Shown piece by piece: positions 36,691 through 48,789 of a stretch of 64,000 nt of DNA; the first letter of the stretch is position 1, and each line of letters starts with the position of its first letter. Both the position numbers and the translations under genes were made by a program. The DNA is taken from positions 332,001-396,000 of the forward strand of contig JAODUP010000149.1 of the NCBI GenBank assembly GCA_025642065.1, read 5' to 3'. The notes beneath the pieces were generated by a model. That model was not told the origin of the DNA, did no database searches, and was given only the letters and a program-made list of their open reading frames with translations. Source of the DNA: Paralvinella palmiformis. Lineage: Eukaryota > Annelida > Polychaeta > Terebellida > Alvinellidae.

Positions 36691-37374
36691 CACGTGTTAA
36701 AATCACATGACACTATCAGTATTGGTCATCCATTTAATTTATGTGATCATTAAGTATAATATGTCGCTTCCTCAATATGGTACGAAGAAGTACAAAATAA
36801 ATATAATTTTACAACGGAAATTATATATAAACAAATCCAGTTAATAAAATAAACATCGTCGTCAATAGATACGCTTAATGAAGGATACTTCAGAGAAATG
36901 ACGTCACATATAGAGCCTTCTTAACGTGTTACTGGTTGATTAGTCACATGTAATGGGACCATTATGTACTCCCATTATGTGTTCCATTAGATGTTCTATT
37001 ATGACGCTATTTTATCTGAAGTGGAATTTTTATTACACTCGATGTACTTTGATAAGAATTGGTGCAAACATTTTGTTCTAAGAACTATAATTTTTCTGAA
37101 AAGACACATATTTCTGAACTAAATTAACCTCATAAAGGTAGAAATAAATACATAAAAATAACCTCAGTCCTTCTTACACTTTGATCACTCAAATCTTGGA
37201 TTGAGGTAACTAAAAAATATTTCAATCAAAATTCAGATTTAGTACTGAAAGGATCTAAAGTAGCTTACTAAATATGACAGAACGTCAAAACAGTGATGCA
37301 TATTTAGTGTAACTCAAACTTATTACAATAAGGGTAATATTTGGTAACATATACATATATAATATATGAGTAAT
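36691..37374. other. No recognised gene
   Basis: AT-rich; no coding or repeat match. Confidence 0.45.
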
Positions 37375-37565
37375 ATCTCAGAAATGCGTCGCCTCTTGAA
37401 AAGTTAAAATCTGTTATATAAACACACACGTTCAAAGTTGCTTTCACAGATAAATAATAAAGGTAGTTTTATTCTTTTTGTTAGTTTTTTTACAGACATA
37501 TTATTTGTGGTATCATTGCACAGCGACTTTAGAAGTCTTATACTAGTTAGGGTACTTAATTATAA
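37375..37565 (+). mobile_element. LINE 3'-UTR fragment
   Basis: Shares with 20770-20950 the words GAAATGCGTCG, TTTCACAGATAAATAATAA and TTTTTTACAGACATATTA and the closing GGG(C/T)AC(T/T)TTAAT-like end. It is a 5'-truncated copy of the same LINE. Confidence 0.72.
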
Positions 37566-38099
37566 CTATTATAAATATGACGTTCCACAATAACAACAAT
37601 AGAAAACAAATTTCGTCACCGGAGACAATAGGATGAAGAATTTACCTGTGAAACTGTCCATCAATCAGATCTCATATTAACTAAACCTTTTGTTCTTTAT
37701 AAAGTAATAGAGAATTTATGACTTCATAAATAATTTATTTGCATCTAATAATAACATAACAGTCACTCATATGAGTCATTTATTTGGTGTATTTTCTATT
37801 ACTTAAACACATTATAATTTCATATATAATTACTCTCGTACTTCATATAACATTTAGCCTTCTATTTAATAGATTGTGTCCTTCTTACAGACCTTCTGAC
37901 CTTCAATGTGATAAAACTCTACAATAAATAGGTCAATTAGTAAGATTAGTGCTAAAAGTCAATTATATTAACTATCAGAAATCAAAAAGATAATTTATAT
38001 CATCATAAACATTGTCTGATGTCATCTTAATCGTGTTAATTATTATACAATTTGGAGGAAAGCAGACATAATTCGTCTGATAGTGTTGGTACATGCAAA
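37566..38099. other. No recognised gene
   Basis: AT-rich sequence without features. Confidence 0.45.
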
Positions 38100-38262
38100 C
38101 TTGTGTGTGTGTGTGTGCATGGGTGGGTGCATGTGTGTATTTGTTTGTGTGTGCGTATGTGCGTGTGTGTATATGTGTGTGCGCGCGCGTATGTGCATGT
38201 TTGTGTGTATATGTGTGTGTGTATATGTGTGCGTATGTGTGCGCGTGCGTGCGTGTGCTCCA
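38100..38262. repeat. Imperfect (TG)n / (GCGC) tract
   Basis: About 160 bases of TG with TATG, GCGC and GGGTGGG interruptions. Cysteine/valine or threonine/histidine frames are artefacts. Confidence 0.92.
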
Positions 38263-38389
38263 CATAAGACGTAATATTAGCTATAGAGTATAGTGACACC
38301 TCATTAATCCCCAGGAGGACTAATGACTCTCCATCAATCAAACTTTGTCTTATCTCTCACTATCACTTCAGTCATCATCCTCCTGGGTG

Positions 38390-39035
38390 CCACAAGAACA
38401 TGTCCCGTACACACCATCAGCACAGGACATGTACACACCAGCTAAATATGTCCTGTACACAATACTAGTATATATCATATAACAACCACAAGTATATGTC
38501 ATGCACACACCACTAGTATGGGATATATATACACACCACCAGTAAACGTCTTCTCCACGCCACCAGTACATGTCATGTACACACCAACAGTGCATGTTCT
38601 GTACACACTACCACTATATGCCTTGTACACACAACCTGATCGTGTCCTATACACACCACCAGTATAGGTCTTCTAAACCTAACCATGTTCTCTACTTACT
38701 ACCAATATATGTCCTGTACACACAACCTGTATCGGATATGTACACACCATCAGCACATTATATATACACACCACCAGTATATGGCATGCACACACCACCA
38801 GTATGGGATATGTACAGTAAAAGTTATGTATCCTGAACACATAACGTGGGTGTATTCACACACACCACAAGTATATATCATGTACACATAACCAGTGCAT
38901 GTCCTGTATATACCAGTGGGTGTATTGTACACACAACTAGTATGCGTGCCTTGTACACACTACCATTAAAGATATTGTATACATTACCGGTATGGCTAGG
39001 CTTGTCCTGTATACATTATCATTACGTGTCTTGTA
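38390..39035 (+). repeat. Degenerate minisatellite around TGTACACACCACCAGTAT
   Basis: Units of about 28-36 bases (ACACACCACCAGTATATG and variants such as CATGTCCTGTACAC) vary in both length and sequence. The array is old and heavily mutated; the tyrosine/histidine-rich frames on both strands reflect it. Confidence 0.88.
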
Positions 39036-40309
39036 CATATCAAACATCTGAAAACAAACGTTTTTCTACATTCCTATATATACACCAAAATAATATATAA
39101 CTAACTATATCATTAAAAACATAAAGTTTTTGTTATTCTAGAGATTTATTTTGAGTCATAATTGGATAATAAACTTTGAGTAGACGGCAAGTAACTTCTT
39201 AAATTAAGGTTCAAACTCCAGACAATTTACAAAATATATTTAAACAAAAGCGAATATGTTTGTTTGTGTGTTTGTTTGTCTATCTGTCTGTCTGTCTATC
39301 TATCTGTCTGTCTGACTGACAAAAGAGTCTTAAAACGTGGTGAATATGACATTAGTTAGGACAATGTTTGGGACTGTGATATTTGCTCATTACAATTCTT
39401 TTTTTTTCTAATATTGTAAACCTTTAGTTATATAATAAATCTAAGATCTAAGTATCCATCTGCAAGAGTAAACTGTAAAGTTGACGCAGAGCTCGGACTT
39501 TAAACTTATCTTAGAATAAAGAATTAATAGAAATACAGATAATTCTATCAATATATATTTTTTATTTATTTTGAGGTTGTCTATGTTTCTATGTTTCAAT
39601 TGAAGATTATCTAAATATAAATTTTAAAAACCTAATCCAGCTTTGAAGATAAATGTGTTAGAGGGGGGGGGTCTTTGATAGCTGCAAATATCCAGGTTGT
39701 AGGTTCTAATCCGGTTGATAGCTGTATTTGATGGATGTTTAATTTTAGAGACTTCCTTTAACCATATATCATAGTATTGACCAACGTCCAGCCTAAATAA
39801 ATCAACATCAATCTAATACTATTGATATAACGATAACATATAATTATTATAAAGATAAATGTTAATCATGTTAATGAGAAGTCATCTGTCGTTATGATAG
39901 AAAAGTTATCTTTTGTCAACTTCAAACATTAATTAGCCATTAGCAGGTTGATGGCACCATAATCGTGGTGTCTGGCATATATCATGATTAGGTTGATGAC
40001 AACATAATTATGCTATATCACTTATATCATGATCAGGTTGATGGCACCCTAATCTTGGTACTGATATAATACAGCTGACATTTGGGATTAGCTCAATCTT
40101 AATCCATGATAAAAGGTATTTTAGTTTATGTTTATTGTATAGATTATTAGGAAATCTCACATTGGACACTCAATATTAATAGAAAAATTATTACTGGAAT
40201 TATTTCCTTAAACACCACCAAAGAAATGTTGACGTACAACATTTAGTCTCTTAACACTGATAATATAGATCACGGTGTATGTTAAATGAAAGTCAATAGT
40301 AACTAAATC
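39036..40309. other. No gene; GTCT/ATCT repeat at 39270-39320
   Basis: A tetranucleotide tract (CTGTCTGTCTATCTAT) lies at about 39275-39315. A diverged B-box-like word (GTAGGTTCTAATCC) lies near 39700. Repeated GGTTGATGGCACCATAAT-like sentences occur at 39945-40060 (about three units of 50-60 bases). Confidence 0.45.
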
Positions 40310-40654
40310 AGAAAAGAAAGAGACAAATCTACTATTGCGTTAGAAAAAAATGTATTTAAACCTGTTATTGTTGAACAGGCTCACGTAGCTCTCAATACGT
40401 TGTCCAATCTGGCACAAGTCGAGGGTTACATTTATAGCACAGAGAAGGATAATACATTCTCTTACAAACGTACCAATCTGTACCGTTACCCGGATGTTGA
40501 AAACAATTATATTCTTGTGGCTACCAAGTGCTCGAGCTACACAAAAAAACACTCAAATATCAGACGTTTGCTGGAGGCTAATGTAGCTAAACCTTCCTCA
40601 TTCTACGTTTTATCATCGCTCACTCTATTTTTATCTTATAGTATGTCCAATTGA
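40310..40654 (+). CDS. Possible exon or orphan open frame, unknown protein
   Basis: An open frame runs about 115 codons from just after a TAA near 40304 to the TGA at 40652-40654. It contains VIVEQAHVALNTLSNLAQVE and NLYRYPDVENNYILVATKC. The GC content and amino-acid mix look more coding-like than the surroundings. It ends in a hydrophobic segment, SSFYVLSSLTLFLSYS, which could be a membrane or GPI-type tail. No start codon with support, no strong splice acceptor and no known family were recognised. It could equally be a transposon remnant. Confidence 0.28.
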   Translation, partial: RKERDKSTIALEKNVFKPVIVEQAHVALNTLSNLAQVEGYIYSTEKDNTFSYKRTNLYRYPDVENNYILVATKCSSYTKKHSNIRRLLEANVAKPSSFYVLSSLTLFLSYSMSN

Positions 40655-40799
40655 CTCATTTTAGCAAAGTTTACCTGTCAATAAATCTGATTGTATTCAG
40701 CTCATTTATCATACCTGAGCGCTTGTGTGTGCTTTCGCGCGTGAATATGTGTGTGTTTTCGTGCAAGTGTGTATGTATCTCTCAATCTGCACAAGCACG

Positions 40800-40834
<35 letters not shown>

Positions 40835-40996
40835 TCCAGATCTTTTGCCCTTCGGTCTTCAGTCCCATCATTAATATTTTGTTATGTTATATTTTTATTT
40901 TGCTATGGTTGATAAAAAATTATTAAGATAAATAAATATGATTAAATAAAAATAATAAAGAAATTGGTAAATCTCTTTTACAATATGATTTTACTG

Positions 40997-41035
<39 letters not shown>

Positions 41036-41618
41036 ATAACTAATGTTTTATTGTTCATATATTAATTGTAATTAAGGATACACTCACTGAAACTAAGAAC
41101 CTCCCTTATGTTATTACACTCAGGTCGGTTCCCATTCATCTTTCTGATCAACGAATCATCAAAATTCCATTTGCTGATAACAGACAAAGAATAAAGAGAA
41201 TAGATACCCAAAAAATGGGGGGAAAGCCACTGATTAAAGCTATAATATATACATGTAGATAAATATTTATTTGAAGCAAACAGATCTTGAGATGACAGAC
41301 AATGAATAAGGAGAACAGTTAGCAAGCAGATCTCGGATGAGAGTTTTGAGTAATTAATAAATTGGATTACTACAAATATTGCTGATAGTTCTGTGCATAT
41401 CATAAATCTATTTTGACAATCATGGAGATAATAACAAATAACAGAGATGGCATCAAAGAAAGTGTGTAATGAGGGGTATACTTACACTAAAGGGTATTGA
41501 AACAAGTAAACAATCAGATGGGAATGTTACCAGTGTAGAGGCCAATTGTGTAAAGGGGCTCTAAAGGGGAAAATACCGAATGGGCAAAAGACAAATATTG
41601 AGTGGTAAACGACCGGAT

Positions 41619-41651
<33 letters not shown>

Positions 41652-41861
41652 GTCACTGACTCAGAGTATCAAGACCCAAACATCCCTAAAACATATACCT
41701 CCATAAATATATTCATATATAAATGTACACATACATGAACCTAAACATACATAAAGTTATACCTCCTCAAATCTATATATACATAGAGCTATATATATAA
41801 ATGAGACCTAAATAATGTTAATAAGTCTGGACTACTCATCAGCCTGTGAGACTCGAACAAT
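40655..41861. other. No gene; (AT)n runs at 40802-40832, 41000-41032 and 41620-41649
   Basis: Several AT microsatellites. A 113-codon - strand frame at 41062-41403 lacks motifs, and its composition follows the AT-rich background. Confidence 0.5.
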
Positions 41862-41950
41862 CCGCTTTCTGTCTGTCCGTCTGTCTGTCTCACTTTATGT
41901 CTGTCCATCTGTCTGTCTGTCTCACTTTTGTCTGTCTGTCAGTCTGTTTT
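41862..41950. repeat. (CTGT)n-type tetranucleotide tract
   Basis: GTCTGTCTGTCTCACTTT is repeated with small variants. Confidence 0.9.
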
Positions 41951-42102
41951 AGCAATGTGGGATAAGTCACTAGCAAAGGGAATTGCAAATTGCGAATACA
42001 ATCTTAGGAAGATTAATCAGGATAGGACTTTTAGTGGTTGTCCTATTTGCCACAAATGACCACGAACGGAACCTGAATCTTGAACTAAATCTTCCAGTTC
42101 GG

Positions 42103-42178
42103 TTTATTACCTGTAGAGATCATACGGCTCATTTAGTCTACTATGTATATAAAGGTGGCTATAAAACAATATTTTCCA
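42103..42178 (+). mobile_element. SINE S1, diverged 3' part
   Basis: TATTACCTGTAGAGATCATA, CGGCTCATTTAGTCTACTATG and GTGGCTATAAAACAATA match the S1 body with more mutations than the other copies, suggesting greater age. Confidence 0.6.
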
Positions 42179-42274
42179 TCAGCTAATTAACCTTTGAAGT
42201 CCTTTATGTATTATAGAAATTTTATTTAGCGTTAGATTTTACAATGGCAACTTCAGATTCTAGATGGTAATATT

Positions 42275-43010
42275 ACTAGGTGGTATTGATGCCGGGTGGT
42301 GTTGATGCTGGATGGTGTTGATGCCGGGTGGTATTGATAGCGAGTAGTGTTGATGCCGAGCGGTGTTAATGTTGGGTGGTGTTAAGGCTGCCTGCTGTTG
42401 GTAATTGGGTGGTATTGATACGGGATGGTGTTGATACCGTGTGATATTGATCCCGTATGTTATTGATGTGGGTTGGTATTAATAGTGGGTGGCATTGATG
42501 ACAAGTGGGATTGACACTGGGTGGCATTGACACTGAATAGTACTGACACTGGGAAACATTTATACCAGGTAGCATTGACACTATGTAGCATTGAAATTGA
42601 GTGACAACGACACAAGATTGCGTTAAACCCAGAAGGCATTGATACTAGATGGCACTGACACTAGGCAGCATTGATATCAAGTGGCACCTACACCGAGCCA
42701 CACTGTCACCATTGGTATTAACACCAGATCGCATTGATACCAGACAGCTTTGATACCAGGTGGCATTAACAACAGATGGTTTTGATACCAGTTGGTATTT
42801 ACACCATGTGTTATTGATGCAAAGTGGTTTTAAACCATGTGTTATTGATACCAAGTTGTAGTAACATCAGCTGACATTAATATCAGGTGGCATTTACAGC
42901 CAGTGGCATTAATACCAGGTGGTATTAACACCAGTTGATATTGATACCAGGTGGCATTAACACCAGGCAGCATTGGTACTAGATGGCAATAATACAAGGT
43001 GGTATCAATC
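42275..43010 (+). repeat. 16-bp minisatellite, about 46 degenerate units
   Basis: Units of the form GATGCCGGGTGGTGTT are arranged in register at 42280-42360 and decay rightward into GATACCAGGTGGCATT variants. The period stays close to 16 through indels. Two - strand open frames across it are by-products of the 48-base (3x16) codon register. Confidence 0.9.
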
Positions 43011-43644
43011 TCTGAAGTTAGTACTTTGTTCCCGTTGTAAAAACTGTATCATAACGTTCACCGTTATATTGTATGTTTGTATTCACATTCACATTTAATC
43101 ACAGCATTAGCTACAACAACAATAATAACAACAATACTCTAATAATAATAAAAACAAATAAATATTTCAGACTTTATTAATGATATTGTACCATAAGCAG
43201 ATAAGTCAGAAACAAATAAGTTAATTTAAATGAAAACCAGTTTGTTATATTATAATGTCAACATGCTACAAGAACTTTGATATAAAATACTCATATTTAA
43301 ACAATAATTATGTGACTGTTTTTTATTCAACCAAGCAATTGGCAAGTTTTTCTGTGCCGAATATTCAATATTGTCTGATATCATTCTCTGCAAAAGCTCA
43401 AATGTATGCACCATGAACATGCAGGAATCTACTACTAATGGCATACCCTGTGATAAGTTTGACTTTATTCACAACACTGAAAACTGTCCTTTGATTTTCC
43501 TTGGATGCTTTGATCTTTTTATTGTAAGCCACAATCATTCATATTATCTTCAATGTTTCTTTGGAGATTATATATCCTTATTGTATCATTGAAGTAATGT
43601 AGCACCCCATCTCAGTTTAGAAATGGTTCTTATGATTATTAGGA
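43011..43644. other. No recognised gene
   Basis: A 73-codon + strand frame (43371-43592) has several cysteines (FDLFIVSHNHSYYLQCFFGD) but no recognisable family and no exon support. Confidence 0.35.
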
Positions 43645-43840
43645 ACTAGCCAGGTTCCATGCTCAAATTATTGACAGAGAGATCCATTCTACTGTGATCG
43701 TATCGCCTCCGAGTTCGAATCTCGGCATGGGCATATCTGAAGGTTGTTTCATCTTTGCCTCATTACCTTTGGAGGTCGCTCGGCCCATTTAGCCTACCAT
43801 GTGCAAAAAAGTGGCCGTAAAACATCAATCATCATTATCA
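43645..43840 (+). mobile_element. SINE S1, near-full copy
   Basis: The B box GAGTTCGAATCTCGG is followed by GTTGTTTCATCTTTGCCTCA, TTGGAGGTCGCTCGGCCCA, TTTAGCCTACCATGTG and AAAACATCAATCATCATT. The A-box side (about 43645-43685) is poorly preserved. Confidence 0.78.
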
Positions 43841-44089
43841 GTGAAATATTTAAATACTGTAATGATTCCTGGCTTTGTCTCTCTGGTTGTCATAAGATCA
43901 TTGTATGACGTCATGAGGATGATAATAGAGGTGATATTGATTGTTTTCTTTATTAAATAAACGCTTGATTATTAAATACCTGAAGACATTAGCATCCTTT
44001 AAATCCATATTTTTGAGTGTTTGTTTATTGAAATTGTTAACAAAATAGAGGGTCAAATACTGAGTCTCATGCTAATATTGACATCTTCT
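43841..44089. other. Spacer
   Basis: No feature recognised. Confidence 0.4.
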
Positions 44090-46200
44090 CCTCTAACATA
44101 GAGGACGTCATGGATAGCATTGATGAGGAGACTAATAAACAGTGTATAATCTGGATCTTCTCCATTTGGAGTTTGATGTTAAAACTAATGATTTTCTTGA
44201 AGGACTTGTATCTCATGTATTAATACTTATTATTTCTAAACTCACTAAGGTTATAACATCATCCTCTCCTATGATGATTGATCACACGTAGAACAATTTC
44301 ATAATTTAGTCTTATCACTCAGATATCATCATTAATGATGTAGCTGATCACTTTGCGGTATTTTGTGTCATTGAAGGTATATAAAAACACAACAAATAAG
44401 TCATCACTAAACACATACCATTTTGTTCAGCAAATGTACCAAATTTAAGATGATACCAATTTGTAGATAAATTAAATATTGGTTGTTCAAACTTGACTTA
44501 TGATATATTATCTATACAAATAGAGAACCATTGTTTACATCTGGATTACTAACTTCAGCCAGAAATAAATATGATCTATTTTCATTGAAACTGCATCAAA
44601 CAACAGAAAAGAAGATCATCAAGTATAAATGATTTAATAACTTGTATAATAAATTAAAATGAATAATGAAAGTTATATATTATACAATTATTCTGGCAGA
44701 TAATTTAAATAATTCTAAAAACTGATGATCAATGATGAAACGTGTTATAAGTAAAATTATTAACAAATCCAACTATCCTCAAACATTTTCAATAAATAGT
44801 AAACTAACTGTTGACAATACACAAATGGTGGAAGATTTTAATCATTTATTCTCAAATATTATCAGGCCCTACATTAGAGAGGTTACAGACCAGTCATAAT
44901 GTTCAGACATCAAATAAATGTTTCTTCGTTAATGCCACAACTTTTAGCTTAAACCTTCCTTCTTGGACTAACAGTCGCCATCGATATCTAACGTTCTGTA
45001 AAATACTGAAGCTATGTCTCTAACCACGACAATATCTCAAACTGAAAGAGATTATCAATGACATATTTGTCCCTCCAACTCGTATAATTAATTAATAACT
45101 AACAATTACGATTATACCCAAAGAAATGAAAATACCTAAAGTCGTTCCCATTCAAAATCATAATTTTCTAAAATTGTACAGACAAGTTAGCCTATATTAT
45201 TTTTTAATTTACTTGAAAGAATTATATATGATACACTGATGAAAAATATAAGGGAAAAATATGTTTTATAAACATCAATATTATATCATCTCAAACATTC
45301 ACCATTCATTCCATTACTCATCTCCTCAATTAGTGTGCCAACCCATGTATCCAAGTGTGATACGTAATTCATTGTTGTTGTTGTTTGTGATCCTTCAAAA
45401 GCATTTAATACGATACTTTATGATATATTACTGAGAAAACTTAATAATTCTGACATTAATTGATTGACATATGACTGGTTTAAGAGCTATCTATTTGAAT
45501 AAAAACAATGTTTACAAGGATCTATTATTGCTCCCTTGTTATATCTTCTCTATGTCAATGCCATTGGCAACTCGTGCAGTGGAAACATTATTGTCTTTTG
45601 CTGATGATACGACGTTGTATACATCACATTCTGATCTTAATTAATTAATTATATATCAATGTAAAAATGCAGCTAATGAATTATATCAATGGATCTGTTC
45701 AAATATAGTCTCTTAACAGAATGGTAGATGGTATCACATTTAACAGAATTGGAACTAATTATAATGAACAGTCAATAAAATCTTTGGATGTTCACATTTA
45801 TCCTATGGTAATCTGGTACAAGCCAACAAAGTCTAAGACAATACTTCGACCAAAAATGTTAGTGCAGAAACATACAATACGAGTGATTCATATTACACTA
45901 TATTACAGTCACACTAATCCAAATTATTTGAAGGAAAAAAAACCCAGCAATTCTGAAGTTGAATGACTTATTTGATTATCAATCATTGTTATTGATACAT
46001 GACTATATGCTTCAAAGTTCATTCAACAAGGTTTTTACTACCATAAAATGCCATGCTAAATCCATAGATCATCCATCAATCTAATTCACTGCACATCCCT
46101 AAATATTCTTCATAATATTGCCATCAGCAACTTCTTTGCTTCTTACCCACATTGTGGAATATGTTAATATCCAATAACACTTCACTCTACTTACACTCAT
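44090..46200 (+). mobile_element. Degenerate LINE (endonuclease to reverse transcriptase)
   Basis: In order on the + strand: SDIIINDVADHFAVFCVIE near 44330-44390, the SDH-type end of an AP endonuclease; then the linker; FCDPSKAFNTILYDILLRKL near 45390-45450; YDWFKSYLFE; SIIAPLLYLLYVNAI near 45520-45560, a damaged GPQGS..GPLLF block. An intact SFADDTTLYTSHSDL catalytic box is at 45594-45640. The C-terminal FDYQSLLLIHDYML is near 45975-46015. Multiple frameshifts and stops are present. Its endonuclease and polymerase words are of Jockey/CR1 type and differ from those of the other LINEs in the window. Confidence 0.78.
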
Positions 46201-46204
46201 CATC

Positions 46205-46620
46205 TCCTACTTTAGCTAGGTTTAACAATCTGTTTTATTTTGGGCCGTTCAATCAATAAACCCATAAAAGTAAACTTTAAGTATACCGAATCTTTGTTAT
46301 ACCAAGACTGATATCAAATTTAGTCTAGCTAGTCATTCCTCGTAGCTCAGATCCTTCAAACTAGACACCATATGGGTTGCTCTTCTCTACACATTTTCCA
46401 GTAACAAGGGGTATTTTCTGTAAACAGGAGATGATACACTGTCATCATACTCTAGGTGTCGCCACACTAGTGATGTGTAGCACTTATCTAATGATGTTTT
46501 ATCTGGGATTCTTTTTCCCTTATCGACTTGTTTCTCACAATGAGCATGAAAATTCATTAGTGTGTCAACATGGACCTCTAGGTTTAAAACTAAAAGAATC
46601 ATCAAATATCTACTGCTTCA
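46205..46620 (-). mobile_element. LINE reverse-transcriptase C-terminal fragment
   Basis: The - strand encodes SLDKCYTSLVWRHLEYDDSV, then SPVYRKYPLLLENV and, after a stop, RRATHMVSSLKDLSYEE and LARLNLISVLV. This is the block YxSLVRPHLEY..SVWSP...LLENVQRRAT that closes many CR1/Jockey-type LINEs. Only this part survives. It abuts the 3' end of the + strand LINE, so the two are tail to tail. Confidence 0.75.
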
Positions 46621-47109
46621 GGATTACTCAACTATTATGATAAGTGAAAATATAACACATTCAGAATGTTATCGTTGTTGGTAACTAGATATATTACAGT
46701 AGTCATTTAAGTACTACGTATATGTGTATCGTCACCTGGTGAATGAATTTGGTGTGTATTAACATGGCTAACACAACATATTGATTATGTGAGATTGATT
46801 CAGTGGATTTGTGTCTAAATATAAATCTAAGAGCCAAAACTTTAATATAATCTTCACTAAAACTTGGAAATATCTAAATCTGTTTTGTTGTCTCAGTTAT
46901 GATGAGGTCTTCCAACTTGTCATGATCTTCACCATAAAGCATTATTTATCACTTTTTGATCTTCTATAAATATGATGCCATTTCTTCTCTTTTTTGCTGA
47001 TCTTTTCTCGCCTTTCTCCTCGGCGTACACGGAAAAATATGACAGTCACACGCATCCGCAACTAGATAACTAATAATTATTTAAGTGTTTACTTTATTTA
47101 CAAGGTGGA
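46621..47109. other. No recognised gene
   Basis: AT-rich; nothing seen. Confidence 0.45.
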
Positions 47110-47299
47110 GATGATGATCATGATTATGGTTGATGTTTTCGGCCACATGGTAGACTAAATGGGCCGAGAGACCCCCAATAGTAATGAAGCAAAATCAAAG
47201 ATGAAACACCCCTCAGATATGCCCACGCCGAGATTCGAACACGGGTGGTAGTGAGTGACCTGTGGTCCAACATGCTACCGCTAGACCACAGAGGCGCCC
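47110..47299 (-). mobile_element. SINE S1, most complete copy
   Basis: On the - strand CTGTGGTCTAGCGGTAGC is a strong A-box region and GTGTTCGAATCTCGG a strong B box, about 50 bases apart. The S1 body follows (GGGTGTTTCATCTTTGATTT, TTGGGGGTCTCTCGGCCCA, TTTAGTCTACCATGTGG) and ends AAAACATCAACCATAATCAT. The intact A/B boxes make it the best reference for the tRNA-like head, but there is no proper acceptor stem, so it is not a tRNA gene. Confidence 0.85.
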
Positions 47300-47598
47300 T
47301 CTCATTATTATCTCCTGGATAATAATATTAATAATAAATACACCAATAAATATAGTATTTGAAACAATTATCACGGATATATATTGAATTAAAGATAAAC
47401 AAATAAAGATAAACAAATATACAAGCAAATACTGTGGAGTTCTAGACTATTTATTAATTAATCCAAGTTTTACCAAATACAGCAACATATATTATGGTTA
47501 CTCTATATACCAATGAGATTAAGTAAGTTAACCGATAACTCCTACTTAATACACATTTTAGGAAAATGCATTCGTGTTACTTTCTAAAATCAAAGTTA

Positions 47599-47636
<38 letters not shown>

Positions 47637-48789
47637 TATTACAATAATATCTTACATCATCAAGCCATATGCAAACATACAACCATGTACCTCCCTCGTC
47701 ATAGCGAACCTGTAAATAGTTGCTATGGATGTACATTAAAAAAGCCTCACCCTTGATAGCTTCTAGAAGCCCCAAAAGTCACCTGACCCAAGCAATGACA
47801 AGAGCAAAGAACAGCCTGAGATGAGACTATAAACAAAAATATAAATACTGTTGGATGGATATCAAAATAAACATGAATATAGTAACCAACAAACAGTATA
47901 CTTATTATTACTAAAGGATACATATAGGATACCCACCAGACATGGGGGTCCATTTAATTCTGCAATTTGAATTGATGGTCAATTCCATTTGCAGAATTAG
48001 AATTGATTATTTAAAAAATATTGGAATTGATAAATTTTGAATTGGAATTAAAATCTCCTACAAATAAATAAAATCCTCAAATTAATTTACCATTTAATTT
48101 TTTAATTCAGAAATATTTCTTCCATGTCAATCTCAATTGGAATATAAACTACTCGGAGTAGGTACTCATAGTAGGTACTCGGAGTGAATACTCGTGGTAA
48201 AAAGTAGTAGATAAAAAAGAGTCAGTAAAAAAGATTCTGTAAAATTGGAATTAATACATTTGGAATTGATCAATTTGATGTGGAATTGACAAAATGGAAT
48301 TGATCTGATGTCTGGTACCCACAATGGATTGTGCTCACACAATATCAGGCAGTTATAATACTCACTTAGTCTAGGCACTGTCATAAACGTCATGACCGTA
48401 CGCGAAAAAAAACAAACAATGGGCGACTGTGAACGCTGCTTGGAAAAAGATCCAAGAGGGGTACTGCCTTGGTCGGAATATTTTGCTGGCTCTTTTTTGT
48501 CTCTTTTATGTTATCACATGCTGCCATTTTTGTAAATAAAAAACTTTATTACTTATCGCGCGAAATGCGGCCATTTATCGCAATTTGACGTTGAAATTTT
48601 AGTTCGGCTTATGTGCGGATGTTCTTTTCTCCCACAAATAAAAGTCTGACAACAAAAATAATGTCACCGACATGTTTTGCGGGGTTATTTCCTTCCAAAG
48701 AACAAATTTTATCATTTAAAAAAAATATTGGATTAACAGAGCTAGAAATAATAATTTAATCAGTCGCTGTACTCCCGAATCATGGCCCT
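47300..48789. other. No gene; (AT)n at 47601-47633 and GGAATTGA-rich block at 47955-48310
   Basis: The 47955-48310 block contains about ten GGAATTGA / GAATTGAT words on the + strand, including TTTGGAATTGATCAATTTGA, which is partly palindromic. It may be an old transposon end or a decayed short-period repeat. 48370-48760 is slightly GC-richer (TTATCGCGCGAAATGCGGCC) but has no open frame of interest. Confidence 0.45.

Noticed and set aside
38036..38341. Thr/His-rich and Cys/Val-rich frames
   Set aside because: By-products of an imperfect TG tract.
41062..41403. 113-codon - strand frame
   Set aside because: No family motif, AT-driven composition and short internal sequence repeats; not supported.
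47220..47299. tRNA gene on the - strand
   Set aside because: Good A and B boxes but no acceptor-stem pairing, and it continues into the S1 SINE body; it is a SINE head.
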